Shown: in pieces, positions 44,703 to 53,446 of the stretch
Position numbering within the stretch: the first letter of the stretch is position 1
Layout of the letters: each line of letters starts with the position of its first letter
NCBI RefSeq assembly: GCF_014635325.1
Contig: NZ_BMCT01000004.1
Location: 310,001-374,000, forward strand
Source of the DNA: Azorhizobium oxalatiphilum
Lineage (GTDB): Bacteria; Pseudomonadota; Alphaproteobacteria; Rhizobiales; Xanthobacteraceae
Length of the DNA stretch: 64,000 nt
Reading direction: 5' to 3'
Notes under the pieces: model-generated
Seen by the model: only the letters and a program-made list of their open reading frames with translations
Database searches by the model: none
Told to the model about the DNA's origin: nothing
Program-made: the position numbers and the translations under genes

Positions 44703-46361
44703 TCAGGCGGCCTGGGGCTCGCCATGGACCGTGCGGCCGAGGGACATGACATAGTCCACCTTGATGGAGCGCAGATCGTCCACGTCCACGGTGAAGGGAT
44801 CGCGGTCGAGGGCGATGATGTCTGCATACTTGCCCGGCGCGATGGAGCCGCGCACGTCGTCCTCGCCCATGGTGAGGGCGGCATCCAGCGTGTGCATGCG
44901 CAGGGCCTGTTCCAGCGTCACCGCCTCGTGCGGGTCGATGAAGGAACCGGAATAGGTCTGCCGCTTCAGGCAGCACCAGATGGAGAAGAAGGGGTTGGTG
45001 GCCTCCCGCTCCGAGCCGATCCACACATCCGAAGACCCGGACAGGCGCCAGCCCTGATCCAGCAGGCTCTTGAAAGGGAAGCGGCCGCGTGTGCCGTATT
45101 CGCCCAGATAGTCCTCGAAATACTCGCCGAAGGTGTAGATGAACACGGGCTGCGGCACCGGGATGATGCCGGACTGTGCCCAAAGGTCCGCCGTGCGCTG
45201 GTTGGGCATGAGGTTGCCCGCATGCTCGATGCGCATACGGGTGCGGCCCGAGGTGGCGCCGCCCATCTTGATCACGGTCTCGCTCAGCCAGTCCTGTGCC
45301 CGATCGCCATTGGCGTGCACGATGAGCTGGAGGCCCTTCTCCTGTGTGAGCCGGTAGGCGCGGCGGAAGAAGTATTTCTGGAAGGCGATGTTGCCGTTGA
45401 AACCGGGGTGGCCGACGTAGCAGCAGTTCACCGCCGCGCTGCGGGCGGAGAAGCCGCCGTCCGAGAACAGCTTGATGCCCTGCACGCGCAGCTGGCGCTC
45501 GCTGGCGGAGAGCTGGAAGTGGTCCTGCCAGTTCACGCCCTTGTCCAGCTCCAGCGTGCCCGGCGCCCAGAGATAGAGGCGCAGGCTCAAAGGCAGTTCG
45601 CCGTCGAGCGCCAGATCGTCCATGGACTGGATGCCCTGCACGGTCTCGGAAATCTCGCCGATGGTGGTGACACCATAGCGGGTGAAGTTGCTGCGCAGGC
45701 CGTCGCGGATGGCGGTGCGCAGGGTCTCGTGGGTGAGGCCGGGCAGGGGAAGGATGGTGTCCATCTCCTTGACCACGCCGGTGGGCGTGCCGTCCGCCTC
45801 GCGCTCCACCGAGGGCGGGCCGGTGATGGAGAAGGCGGGGGCGACGTAATTCTTGTCGATGCCGGCGATTTCCAGCGCCTTGGTGTTCAGCACCGTGATG
45901 TGGCCGCCGGCGCGCAGCGCGATGGGGCGGTCCGTGCTCACCCGGTCAAGCTCCGCGCGCGAGGGCAGGCGGCCGTCCTTGAGCTTGCGATCAAAGAACA
46001 GGTTCGCCTGTCCCACGATCCACGGCGTCACGTCCTCGGGCACCGCCTGCGTGGAGAGGGCGTCCAGCACGTCTTCGATGGTGGAGCATTCCGGGGCGCG
46101 GCAGTCCACGGTGTTGTGGGCGGTGCGGCACACCACCTCCGCATGGGCGTGCACGTCCACGAAACCCGGCATCAGCGTGCGTTGGCCAAGATCGATGATC
46201 TCCGCGCCTTTCGCGGCATGGTCGGCTGCATCCGAGCGGCGGATCAGGCGGATGATGCGGTCGCCGCGCACCACCACCCCTTCCCAGTGATCGGCGGCAT
46301 CGGGCTGCATGGTGATGACCCGGCCCCCGAGCAGGACCGTTTCACGCGAAGACTGGGACAT
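44703..46361 (-). CDS. Amidohydrolase, YtcJ-like
   Basis: The 552-residue metal-dependent hydrolase has the start of the amidohydrolase fold (TVLLGGRVITMQP, RTLMPGFVDVHAHAEVV with the HxH metal site), an inner IVHANGDRAQDW histidine, RIEHAGNL with a second histidine, and the end motif GSIAPGKYADIIALDRDPF. YtcJ-like enzymes include N-substituted formamide deformylases. No signal peptide is seen, so it works in the cytoplasm. It sits between the ABC transporter genes and the secreted amide hydrolase, consistent with a two-step breakdown of an amide or cyclic imide. Confidence 0.88.
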   Translation of the reverse strand: MSQSSRETVLLGGRVITMQPDAADHWEGVVVRGDRIIRLIRRSDAADHAAKGAEIIDLGQRTLMPGFVDVHAHAEVVCRTAHNTVDCRAPECSTIEDVLDALSTQAVPEDVTPWIVGQANLFFDRKLKDGRLPSRAELDRVSTDRPIALRAGGHITVLNTKALEIAGIDKNYVAPAFSITGPPSVEREADGTPTGVVKEMDTILPLPGLTHETLRTAIRDGLRSNFTRYGVTTIGEISETVQGIQSMDDLALDGELPLSLRLYLWAPGTLELDKGVNWQDHFQLSASERQLRVQGIKLFSDGGFSARSAAVNCCYVGHPGFNGNIAFQKYFFRRAYRLTQEKGLQLIVHANGDRAQDWLSETVIKMGGATSGRTRMRIEHAGNLMPNQRTADLWAQSGIIPVPQPVFIYTFGEYFEDYLGEYGTRGRFPFKSLLDQGWRLSGSSDVWIGSEREATNPFFSIWCCLKRQTYSGSFIDPHEAVTLEQALRMHTLDAALTMGEDDVRGSIAPGKYADIIALDRDPFTVDVDDLRSIKVDYVMSLGRTVHGEPQAA

Positions 46362-46398
46362 GGGAAGCCTCGAAAATTCAAGCGGAAGGCAAAGGAGA

Positions 46399-46431
46399 AC
46401 CGGCCGCCCGCATGTGCTGCGGGCGGCCGGT
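46399..46431 (-). terminator. 14-bp perfect stem-loop after the substrate-binding protein gene
   Basis: ACCGGCCGCCCGCA (46399-46412) and TGCGGGCGGCCGGT (46418-46431) pair perfectly over a 5-base loop, in the gap between the binding-protein stop and the amidohydrolase start. There is no T-run. Such loops commonly stabilise the upstream message so that the binding protein is made in excess. Confidence 0.7.
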
Positions 46432-46445
46432 GGAAGGGGTGAGGA

Positions 46446-47696
46446 TTACTTCTTGGCCACCAGCGGGCAGCGGGACTCCGACAAAGGCGTGAAGGCCTCA
46501 TCGCCGGGGATGGTGGCGAGCTGCTTGTAATAATCCCACGGATATTTGGACTCTTCGGGCGACTTCACCTGGAACAGATAGAGGTCGCGGATCATGCGGC
46601 CGTCCTCACGGATGCGGCCGTTCTTCACGAAGAAGTCGTTGATCGGCATTTCCTTCATCTTGGCCATCACGGCGGCGGTGTCGTCCGTTCCGGCGGCCTC
46701 AATGGCTTTCAGGTAATGCATGGTGGAGGAATAGACGCCCGCCTGGGACATGTTGGGCATCAGCTTCATCTTCTCGAAATAGCGCTTCGAGAAGGCGCGG
46801 GTCTCGTCATTCATGTCCCAGTAGAAGGCCGAGGTCAGCAACATGCCCTGAGCCGCCTTGAGGCCGAGGGAGTTGATCTCGTTGTCATAGACCAGCAGGC
46901 CCACGAGCTTCTGGCCGCTGGCCGGGCCCATGCCGAATTCGGCCGCCTGCTTGATGGAGTTCGCGGTGTCGGCGCCGGCGGTGGCGAAGGCCACCACGTC
47001 GGCGCCTGAGCCCTGCGCCTGCAGCAGGAAGGAGGAATAGTCGAGCGCGTTCAGCGGCACGCGCACCGAGCCGACCACGGTGCCGCCGCCGGCCTTCACG
47101 AAGGTGGAGGCGTCCTTCTCGAAATCATGACCGAAGGCATAGTCCACGGTCACGAAGAACCACTTCTTGCCGCCCTGCTTCAGCACCGCATTGGCGGTGG
47201 ACTTGGCCAGCGCATAGGTGTCGTAAACATAGTGGATGGTGTTGGCGTTGCAGGCCTCGTTGGTGAAGCGCGGCGAGCCGGAAATGTTGATGACGACGAT
47301 CTTGTTCTTCTGCTTGGCGATCTCGCTCACCGCGAGGCCGGCGGAGGACAGGTTGATGTCCATGATGGCGTCGACGCCATCGGTATCGAACCATTCGCGC
47401 GCCTTGGAGGCGGCCAGATCCACCTTGTTCTGCATGTCGGCATAAACAACCTCGACCGGCTTGCCGAGCACCTTGCCGCCGAAATCCTCCACCGCCATGC
47501 GGGCGGCGGTGACGGAGCCCTGTCCGGCCACTTCCGAATAGTTGCCGGACATGTCCATGAGCAGGCCGATCTTGACCACGTCACCGGACACCTTGCCGGC
47601 GGCGGGCGCGGGGCTCTGGGCCTGTGCGGGCGCAAAAGCCGCAACGCTTCCAAGCAGGCCGGCGACGAATGCCAAAGCCTTCAGTTTCTTCTGCAT
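46446..47696 (-). CDS. Branched-chain-type ABC transporter substrate-binding protein
   Basis: The 416-residue protein has a cleavable signal peptide (MQKKLKALAFVAGLLGSVAA ... APAQAQ) and a type I periplasmic binding fold (VKIGLLMDMSGNYSEVAGQG, AARMAVEDFGG, VDAIMDINLSSAGLAVSEIA). It would capture the solute in the periplasm for LivHMGF-type components encoded upstream. Branched-chain-type systems carry amino acids but also aromatics, urea and amides; the companion hydrolases favour an amide. Confidence 0.93.
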   Translation of the reverse strand: MQKKLKALAFVAGLLGSVAAFAPAQAQSPAPAAGKVSGDVVKIGLLMDMSGNYSEVAGQGSVTAARMAVEDFGGKVLGKPVEVVYADMQNKVDLAASKAREWFDTDGVDAIMDINLSSAGLAVSEIAKQKNKIVVINISGSPRFTNEACNANTIHYVYDTYALAKSTANAVLKQGGKKWFFVTVDYAFGHDFEKDASTFVKAGGGTVVGSVRVPLNALDYSSFLLQAQGSGADVVAFATAGADTANSIKQAAEFGMGPASGQKLVGLLVYDNEINSLGLKAAQGMLLTSAFYWDMNDETRAFSKRYFEKMKLMPNMSQAGVYSSTMHYLKAIEAAGTDDTAAVMAKMKEMPINDFFVKNGRIREDGRMIRDLYLFQVKSPEESKYPWDYYKQLATIPGDEAFTPLSESRCPLVAKK

Positions 47697-47729
47697 GCGA
47701 GTAATCCCCTCTGGTTGTTTTCGGGATGA

Positions 47730-48020
47730 TCAGGCGGCGGTGGAAGCGGGCGCGTCCAGCAGCAGTGCGGCGGCAGCTTCGGCGCCGGACACCACGGGCA
47801 GGACTTCGAAATCGCACAGATCCGACCAGCGGGCGCACCAGCGCTGGATCAGGGTGACGTCCTCGCACTCGAAGATCTGGAAGGTGCGGGCGAGATCGGC
47901 GGTGCAGTAAGAGGCCTTGAACACCATGCCGTCCGGGATGAGGCGGCCGTCCTCGCGCATGCGCTTATAGGTGGCGGCGGCGTTCTGGTTGCGGAAGCCG
48001 GTGATGATCATGAACTGCAT
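47730..48020 (-). CDS. DUF3303 family small protein
   Basis: The 96-residue protein matches DUF3303: MQFMIITGFRNQNAAATYKR, DGRLIPDGMVFKASYCTADL, TFQIFECEDVTLIQRWCARW, LCDFEVLPVVSGAEA. It is probably a ferredoxin-like alpha/beta fold of the dimeric barrel type. Function unknown. It lies inside the ABC operon between the permease and binding-protein genes, an unusual place that suggests a link to the imported compound. Confidence 0.85.
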   Translation of the reverse strand: MQFMIITGFRNQNAAATYKRMREDGRLIPDGMVFKASYCTADLARTFQIFECEDVTLIQRWCARWSDLCDFEVLPVVSGAEAAAALLLDAPASTAA

Positions 48021-48044
48021 GGGATCAACTCTTCGGATGCGGGA

Positions 48045-49028
48045 TCAGCGGGAGGAGCGGGCTTTGAGGCGATGCCGGATCTCGCCGACGATGCCGCGGC
48101 GGAACAGCATGACGCAGGCGACGAAGCAGCCGCCGATGAGCACCGGCGCAGGAATGGAGGTGGCGGCGAAATAGTGCTCCATGGCCGTCACCAGCGCCGC
48201 GCCCACCACCGGGCCAAGCAGGGTGCCGATGCCGCCCAGCAGGGTCATGAGGATGACCTCGCCGGACATCTGCCACGTCACGTCCACCAGCGATGCGAGC
48301 TGGAAGGCGATGGCCTTCACCGCGCCCGCAAGGCCGGCGAGGGCCGCCGATATGACGAAAGCGGCGAGCTTGTAGCGGTTGACCTCATAGCCCAGCGAGA
48401 TGGCGCGCGGCTCGTTCTCGCGGATGGCGGCGAGGATGTTGCCGAAGGGCGAGTTCACCACCCGCCAGATCAGCACCATGCCAAGGAGAAAGGCGCCGAG
48501 CACGGTGTAATAGAGGGGCAGCGGTTTCGAGAGGTCGATGATGCCGAACAGCAGCCCTTGTGGCACGGACTGGATGCCGTCCTCCGAATGGGTGAAGGGC
48601 GCCTGCAGGAAGACGAAATAGACCATCTGCGACAGGGCCAGCGTCACCATGGCAAAGTAGATGCCCTGCCGGCGGATGGCGAGGAAGCCCATGACGAGCC
48701 CGAGCGTGGCCGCGAAGGCGACGCCCGCGAGAATGCCCAGTTCCGGGGTGAAGCCCCATTCCTTCACCGTGTGCGCGGTGATGTAGGCCGCCCCACCGAA
48801 GAAGGCCGCATGGCCGAAGGAGAGCAGGCCCACATAGCCGACGAGTAGGTTGAAGGCCGCTGCGAACAGGGCAAAGCAGAGGATCTTGATGAGGAAGACC
48901 GGATAGACCGCCAGCGGCGCGGCGATGAGCGCCAGCAAGGCGAGCACGATCAGCGCGCGGCCGACGAGATGCCCGATGCCGAGCGCATCATTGGCGGTCT
49001 TGAGGGGCGTGGAGGTGGCAATGGACAT
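48045..49028 (-). CDS. Branched-chain-type ABC transporter permease (LivM-like)
   Basis: The 327-residue inner-membrane protein has about ten hydrophobic segments and the LivM pattern (FNLLVGYVGLLSFGHAAFFG, GIYFAMVTLALSQMVYFVFL, ENEPRAISLGYEVNRYKLAA). It follows livH by 3 bases. With the LivH-like subunit it forms the translocation pore. Its N-terminus has a polar 25-residue extension. Confidence 0.93.
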   Translation of the reverse strand: MSIATSTPLKTANDALGIGHLVGRALIVLALLALIAAPLAVYPVFLIKILCFALFAAAFNLLVGYVGLLSFGHAAFFGGAAYITAHTVKEWGFTPELGILAGVAFAATLGLVMGFLAIRRQGIYFAMVTLALSQMVYFVFLQAPFTHSEDGIQSVPQGLLFGIIDLSKPLPLYYTVLGAFLLGMVLIWRVVNSPFGNILAAIRENEPRAISLGYEVNRYKLAAFVISAALAGLAGAVKAIAFQLASLVDVTWQMSGEVILMTLLGGIGTLLGPVVGAALVTAMEHYFAATSIPAPVLIGGCFVACVMLFRRGIVGEIRHRLKARSSR

Positions 49029-49031
49029 GGC

Positions 49032-49919
49032 TCAGGCCTCCCGTCCGAACAGGCCGGCGGGGCGCACCAGCAATACGATGGCCATGACGACGAAGATCAC
49101 GATGCTGGAGGCCTGCGGGTAGAACACCTTGGTCAGCCCCTCCAGCAGGCCGAGCGCATAGCCGGTGACGATGGCCCCCATGATGGAGCCCATGCCGCCC
49201 ACCACCACCACGGCGAAGACGATGATGATGAGGTTGGAGCCCATGAGCGGGCTTACCTGATAGATGGGCGCGGCCAGAACGCCTGCGAGTGCGGCGAGGC
49301 CGGCACCGAGCATGTAGGTGAAGGTGAGCAGCTTCGGCACGTTGACGCCGAAGGCCTGCACGAGGCCGGAATTCTCGGTGGCCGCGCGCAGATAGGCACC
49401 GAGCTTGGTCTTCTCGATCAGCAGCCACACGGAGAGGCAGGCGATGAGGGAGGCCACCACCACGAAGCCGCGATAGATGGGCAGGATCATGAAGCCGAGG
49501 TTGACCACGCCGGTGAGCAAAGCGGGTGGGGAATAGGGCTTGCCGGCGGCGCCGAAGCCGTCGCGCATCAGGCCCTCGATCATCAAAGCGAGGCCGAAGG
49601 TGAGCAGCAGGCTGTAGAGATGATCGAGGCCGTAGAGATAGCGCAGGAACAGGCGTTCGATCAGCAGCCCCGCCACTGCCACGATGAGCGGGGCCAGCAC
49701 CAGCGAGGGCCAGAAGCCGATGTTGAGCACGGTCAGCAGCAGCCACGCCGTCACCGCGCCCAGCATGTATTGGGTGCCATGGGCGAAATTGATGACGCGC
49801 AGCAGGCCGAAGATGATGGCGAGCCCGAGGCTCAGCAGCGCGTAGAAGGAGCCGTTGATCAGCCCGATGAGCAACTGGCCGGAGATGGCCTGGATCGGCA
49901 GTCCGAAGAGCGTGGTCAT
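49032..49919 (-). CDS. Branched-chain-type ABC transporter permease (LivH-like)
   Basis: The 295-residue inner-membrane protein has about eight spans and the LivH signature (LLIGLINGSFYALLSLGLAI, VINFAHGTQYMLGA, GVNVPKLLTFTYMLGAGLAA, VVVGGMGSIMGAIVTGYALG). It lies 7 bases after livF and 3 before livM. Confidence 0.93.
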   Translation of the reverse strand: MTTLFGLPIQAISGQLLIGLINGSFYALLSLGLAIIFGLLRVINFAHGTQYMLGAVTAWLLLTVLNIGFWPSLVLAPLIVAVAGLLIERLFLRYLYGLDHLYSLLLTFGLALMIEGLMRDGFGAAGKPYSPPALLTGVVNLGFMILPIYRGFVVVASLIACLSVWLLIEKTKLGAYLRAATENSGLVQAFGVNVPKLLTFTYMLGAGLAALAGVLAAPIYQVSPLMGSNLIIIVFAVVVVGGMGSIMGAIVTGYALGLLEGLTKVFYPQASSIVIFVVMAIVLLVRPAGLFGREA

Positions 49920-49926
49920 GAGCGCC

Positions 49927-50643
49927 TCACACGCCGAGTTGGGTCTGGAGGGAGGCGAGGCGGTCCGGCACCTCGGCGGCGGTCAGGTGGTCCACCACCC
50001 GGCCGTGCTCCATCACATAGAAGCGGTCCGCCACCTTGCGGGCGAAGCGAAAGTTCTGCTCCACCAGCAGGATGGTCATGCCGCTGGCTTTCAGCGTGCG
50101 CAGCACCTCGCCGATGCGCTGGACGATGACCGGGGCGAGGCCCTCGGTGGGTTCGTCCAGCAGCAGCAGGCGGGCGCCGTTGCGCAGCACGCGGGCCATG
50201 GCCAGCATCTGCTGCTCGCCGCCGGAGAGTTTTGTGCCCTGGCTGTTGCGCCGTTCCTCCAGATTGGGGAACAGGCGGTAGATTTCCGCGACGCTCATGC
50301 CGCCCTCGGCCACCTTGGGCGGCAGGGTCAGGTTCTCGGCCACCGAGAGGCCGGCGAAGATGCCCCGCTCCTCCGGCACATAGGCGATGCCGGCCCGCGC
50401 CGCCTGATAGGTGGGCAGGCCGATGAGGTCGCGGCCCTTCAGCTTGATGACGCCCTCGCGCTTCTTCAGCAGGCCGGTGATGGCGCGCAGGGTCGACGTC
50501 TTGCCGGCGCCGTTGCGGCCCAGCAGGGTGACGGTCTCGCCCTCGTGGACGTCGATGTCCACGCCATGCAGCACATGGCTTTCGCCATACCAGCCGTTGA
50601 GGCCGCGGACTTGCAGATGGGGCAAGGGGTGAGGTTCAGTCAT
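49927..50643 (-). CDS. Branched-chain-type ABC transporter ATPase (LivF-like)
   Basis: The 238-residue cytoplasmic ATPase has Walker A (LLGRNGAGKTSTLR), the signature KLSGGEQQMLAMARVL, Walker B (RLLLLDEPTEGLAP) and the switch His in TILLVEQNFRFAR. It overlaps livG by 8 bases. It powers the LivHM-like pore together with LivG. Confidence 0.93.
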   Translation of the reverse strand: MTEPHPLPHLQVRGLNGWYGESHVLHGVDIDVHEGETVTLLGRNGAGKTSTLRAITGLLKKREGVIKLKGRDLIGLPTYQAARAGIAYVPEERGIFAGLSVAENLTLPPKVAEGGMSVAEIYRLFPNLEERRNSQGTKLSGGEQQMLAMARVLRNGARLLLLDEPTEGLAPVIVQRIGEVLRTLKASGMTILLVEQNFRFARKVADRFYVMEHGRVVDHLTAAEVPDRLASLQTQLGV

Positions 50644-51427
50644 CGTCGTCCTCGCTGCCCATATAGGCCTCGCGGACCTGCGGATCGGCGCTCACCTGCG
50701 TATAGGTGCCCTCGGCGAGGATCTCGCCCCGCGCCAGCACGGTGATGGTGTCGCAGAGCTGGGAGACCACGTTGAGATTGTGCTCAACCATCAGCACTGT
50801 GCGCCCCTTGGCCACCTGCCGGATGAGATCGGCCACGTGGTGGATGTCCTCATGGCCCATGCCGGCCATGGGCTCGTCCAGCAGCAGCACCTGCGGGTCC
50901 AGCGCCAGCGTGGTGGCCAGTTCCAGCGCGCGTTTGCGGCCGTAGGACAGTTCGCCTGCGGTCAGATCCGCCTTGTCGGCCAGCTGCACGGCGGTGAGCA
51001 GCTCCATAGCGCGGTCATCCAGCGAGCGCAGGGTGCTGAGCGGCCGCCACCACTGGGTGGCGAGGTGGCGCGGGCGCTGGAGGGCGACGCGCACGTTGTC
51101 GAGCACGGTGAGGTGCGGGAAGACGGCGGAGATCTGGAACGAGCGCACCAGCCCCTGCCGCGCCACCTTGGCCGGGCCGGTGCGGCCGATGTCCTGCCCG
51201 CGATAGAGGATGCGGCCGCGCGTCGCCGGCATGAAGCGGGTCAGCAGATTGAACACCGTGGTCTTGCCCGCGCCGTTCGGGCCGATAAGCGCGTGGATGC
51301 TGCCCGCGTGCACCTTCAGATTGACGTCGCGTACCGCCGCGAAGCCTCGAAACTCCTTCGTCAGCCCTTCGGCCGCAAGGATAACGTCGCCGGTCCGCTC
51401 AGCGGAGCCGGTGGGGCTGGACAGCAT
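50636..51427 (-). CDS. Branched-chain-type ABC transporter ATPase (LivG-like)
   Basis: The 263-residue ATPase has Walker A (LIGPNGAGKTTVFNLLTRF), the signature ELSYGRKRALELATTLA, Walker B (VLLLDEPMAGMG) and the LivG-specific DLIRQVAKGRTVLMVEHNLN region. It is the first gene of the operon running down to the ALDH gene. The promoter region upstream contains the IclR-type palindrome at 51444-51464. Confidence 0.93.
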   Translation of the reverse strand: MLSSPTGSAERTGDVILAAEGLTKEFRGFAAVRDVNLKVHAGSIHALIGPNGAGKTTVFNLLTRFMPATRGRILYRGQDIGRTGPAKVARQGLVRSFQISAVFPHLTVLDNVRVALQRPRHLATQWWRPLSTLRSLDDRAMELLTAVQLADKADLTAGELSYGRKRALELATTLALDPQVLLLDEPMAGMGHEDIHHVADLIRQVAKGRTVLMVEHNLNVVSQLCDTITVLARGEILAEGTYTQVSADPQVREAYMGSEDDDD

Positions 51428-51443
51428 GGATGCTCACCTCTGG

Positions 51444-51464
51444 AAGTTCCATTTATCGGAACTT
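51444..51464. promoter_or_regulatory. IclR-type operator palindrome
   Basis: AAGTTCC (51444-51450) and GGAACTT (51458-51464) are exact inverted repeats with a 7-base spacer (ATTTATC), 17 bases before the livG start and about 150 before the IclR start. IclR proteins bind GGAA/TTCC-rich palindromes, so this is the likely site of the neighbouring regulator. Confidence 0.75.
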
Positions 51465-51615
51465 GTCTCATTTTTTATTCATGGTAGTGGTCTTCTCATT
51501 GCTGTCAATCCTCTCTCAACGGAGGTTGGCGAGGCTGACTGTTACCGCCCGCAACAGGTCGCTGGACGGCAAGCGGATTTTGGCCGTAAGGCTGGACGGG
51601 GAGGGAAGGCCGCGC

Positions 51616-52431
51616 ATGAAAGAGGACCACAAGCTTCCGCCGTTGGAGCGCTATTTCCGGATTCTGGAGCTTCTGAGCGCCCATCCCGGCGGGCTGGCGC
51701 TGATCGAGGTCGCGCGCATGCTGGCGTTGCCCAAGGCCACCGCGCATCGCCTCCTCGCCACCATGCAGAATTCCGGTCTCGTGGCGCTCAACAGCTCCGG
51801 CGCTGCCTATGTGACCGGCGATCGCGTGCGCCGCCTCGCGTTGTTGAGCACCGACGAAGCCTATATCGAGACGCTCACCAGCTCGCTCCTGCGCGACCTC
51901 TCCGAGGAGATCGGCGAGACCTGCTACGTGGCGCGTCTGGAGGGCACGCAGGTGCGGTCCGTCGTGATGGAATCACCCGATGCGCCATGGCGCGGCTTTG
52001 TGCTGCCGGGCAAGACCATGCAGCCCAACGCCACCGCCTGTTCCAAGGCCATCCTCGCCTTCCATGACGAGGCCTTCATTGATCGCGCGCTCGCCGACAG
52101 CATCGTGCGCCTGACGGACCGCACCAAGACCGATCCCGCCGCCATCAAGGCGGAATTGGCGCAGGTGCGGGCGCAGGGCTACGCCACCTGCATCGGCGAG
52201 GTGGACGAGGCACTGGCTGCCGTTGCGGTGCCCGTGGAGGTGCAGCCGGCAGGCGTGGTGTTCAGTCTCGGCGTGGTCGGCCCCATGGCCCGCATCCTGC
52301 GGCTGATCGAGGAGGATATTCCGAAGCGCCTCACCACCATCGCGGACGCCATAGCGCTGGCGCTGGCCAAGGGCGATACGGCCGCCGTTCCCCGCGCCCT
52401 GCACGGCCGCGAGGCGTCCGCCGGAGCCTGA
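51616..52431 (+). CDS. IclR family regulator
   Basis: The 271-residue protein has the N-terminal winged helix (RYFRILELLSAHPGGLALIE, RMLALPKATAHRLLATMQNS) and the C-terminal IclR effector domain (DLSEEIGETCYVARLEGTQV, GKTMQPNATACSKAILAF, GYATCIGEVDEALAAVAVPV). I chose the ATG at 51616; the frame opens at 51430 but the upstream residues are not IclR-like. It is divergent from the Liv/amide operon and most likely controls it through the palindrome at 51444-51464. Confidence 0.9.
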   Translation: MKEDHKLPPLERYFRILELLSAHPGGLALIEVARMLALPKATAHRLLATMQNSGLVALNSSGAAYVTGDRVRRLALLSTDEAYIETLTSSLLRDLSEEIGETCYVARLEGTQVRSVVMESPDAPWRGFVLPGKTMQPNATACSKAILAFHDEAFIDRALADSIVRLTDRTKTDPAAIKAELAQVRAQGYATCIGEVDEALAAVAVPVEVQPAGVVFSLGVVGPMARILRLIEEDIPKRLTTIADAIALALAKGDTAAVPRALHGREASAGA

Positions 52432-52524
52432 GCCCGCCTCCCGCTTTCCCCCGAGATTGATCCGGCGCGCACTCTCCTGCGTAGGATGAAAGGTCCGCAT
52501 CGGCGGCAACGGAGGGGTGATCTG

Positions 52525-53409
52525 GTGCTGCGTACGCTCCTTTCGCCGGCCGGCCTTCTCAATGCGCTCGCGGCCGTGCAAGGCGGGTTCTCGGTGACGC
52601 GCGATCTCGCCTATGGCCCGCACGCGCGGCACCGGCTGGATGTGTTCCGGCCGAGGCAGCCGCGCGCACCCGCCCCCGTGCTCGTGTTCTTCTATGGCGG
52701 GGGCTGGGAGGAGGGCGACCGGGCGGCGTATCTCTTCGTCGGCGCGGCTCTGGCGCGGCTGGGCTTCGTGGTGGCGATCCCGGATTATCGCGTGTTCCCG
52801 GACGCGCGGTTTCCGGCGTTTCTCGAGGATGCTGCCCATGCGGTGCGCTGGGTCCATGCGCACGCGGGCCAGATGGGTGGCAACGGTGCCGGGCTTTTAC
52901 TGATCGGCCATTCCGCCGGCGCGCATATTGCCGCCATGCTCACGTTCGATCCGCAATGGCTGGGCGGTGTCGGCCTTGAGCCTGACCATGTGCTCACCGC
53001 CATGGTGGGGCTGGCCGGGCCTTATGATTTCCTGCCCCTGCACAGCGCGCGGCTGAAACAGATCTTTGCCCCTGCGCCGGGGCTGGAGGCCACGCAGCCC
53101 ATCACCTTCGCCCATGGGCACGGGCCGCCCGTGATGCTCGCGACGGGCCGTGCGGATCGTGTCGTCGACCCCGGCAACAGTCTGCGTCTTGCCGATCGCA
53201 TCCGCAGGCTCGGCGGCGTGGCGGATGTGCGCTTTTACGATCGTGTCAATCATGCCACGCTGCTGGGAGCGTTTGCCGCGCCGCTGCGGCCGCTCGCGCC
53301 GGTGTTGCTGGACACGGTGGCCTTCCTGCATCGCGCTTCGGCCGCGGCTTCCGGGTGTGCATCTTCGGCCGGGCAGAGTTTTCACCCTGAGCAGGTCTGC
53401 GAGCCGTGA
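52525..53409 (+). CDS. Alpha/beta hydrolase (carboxylesterase-like)
   Basis: The 294-residue product has the oxyanion motif VLVFFYGGGWEEGDRAAYLF, the nucleophile elbow LLIGHSAGAHIAAML, an Asp in ATGRADRVVDPGNS and a His in YDRVNHATLLG: a complete triad of the HSL/BD-FAE-type esterases. The GTG at 52525 has GGAGGGG seven bases upstream and is preferred over the ATG at 52486. No signal peptide is evident. It follows IclR by 93 bases and its substrate is unknown. Confidence 0.87.
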   Translation: MLRTLLSPAGLLNALAAVQGGFSVTRDLAYGPHARHRLDVFRPRQPRAPAPVLVFFYGGGWEEGDRAAYLFVGAALARLGFVVAIPDYRVFPDARFPAFLEDAAHAVRWVHAHAGQMGGNGAGLLLIGHSAGAHIAAMLTFDPQWLGGVGLEPDHVLTAMVGLAGPYDFLPLHSARLKQIFAPAPGLEATQPITFAHGHGPPVMLATGRADRVVDPGNSLRLADRIRRLGGVADVRFYDRVNHATLLGAFAAPLRPLAPVLLDTVAFLHRASAAASGCASSAGQSFHPEQVCEP

Positions 53410-53446
53410 TGCAGGCGTCCCTTGGCGGCATGGGCCTCGCGCGGCC

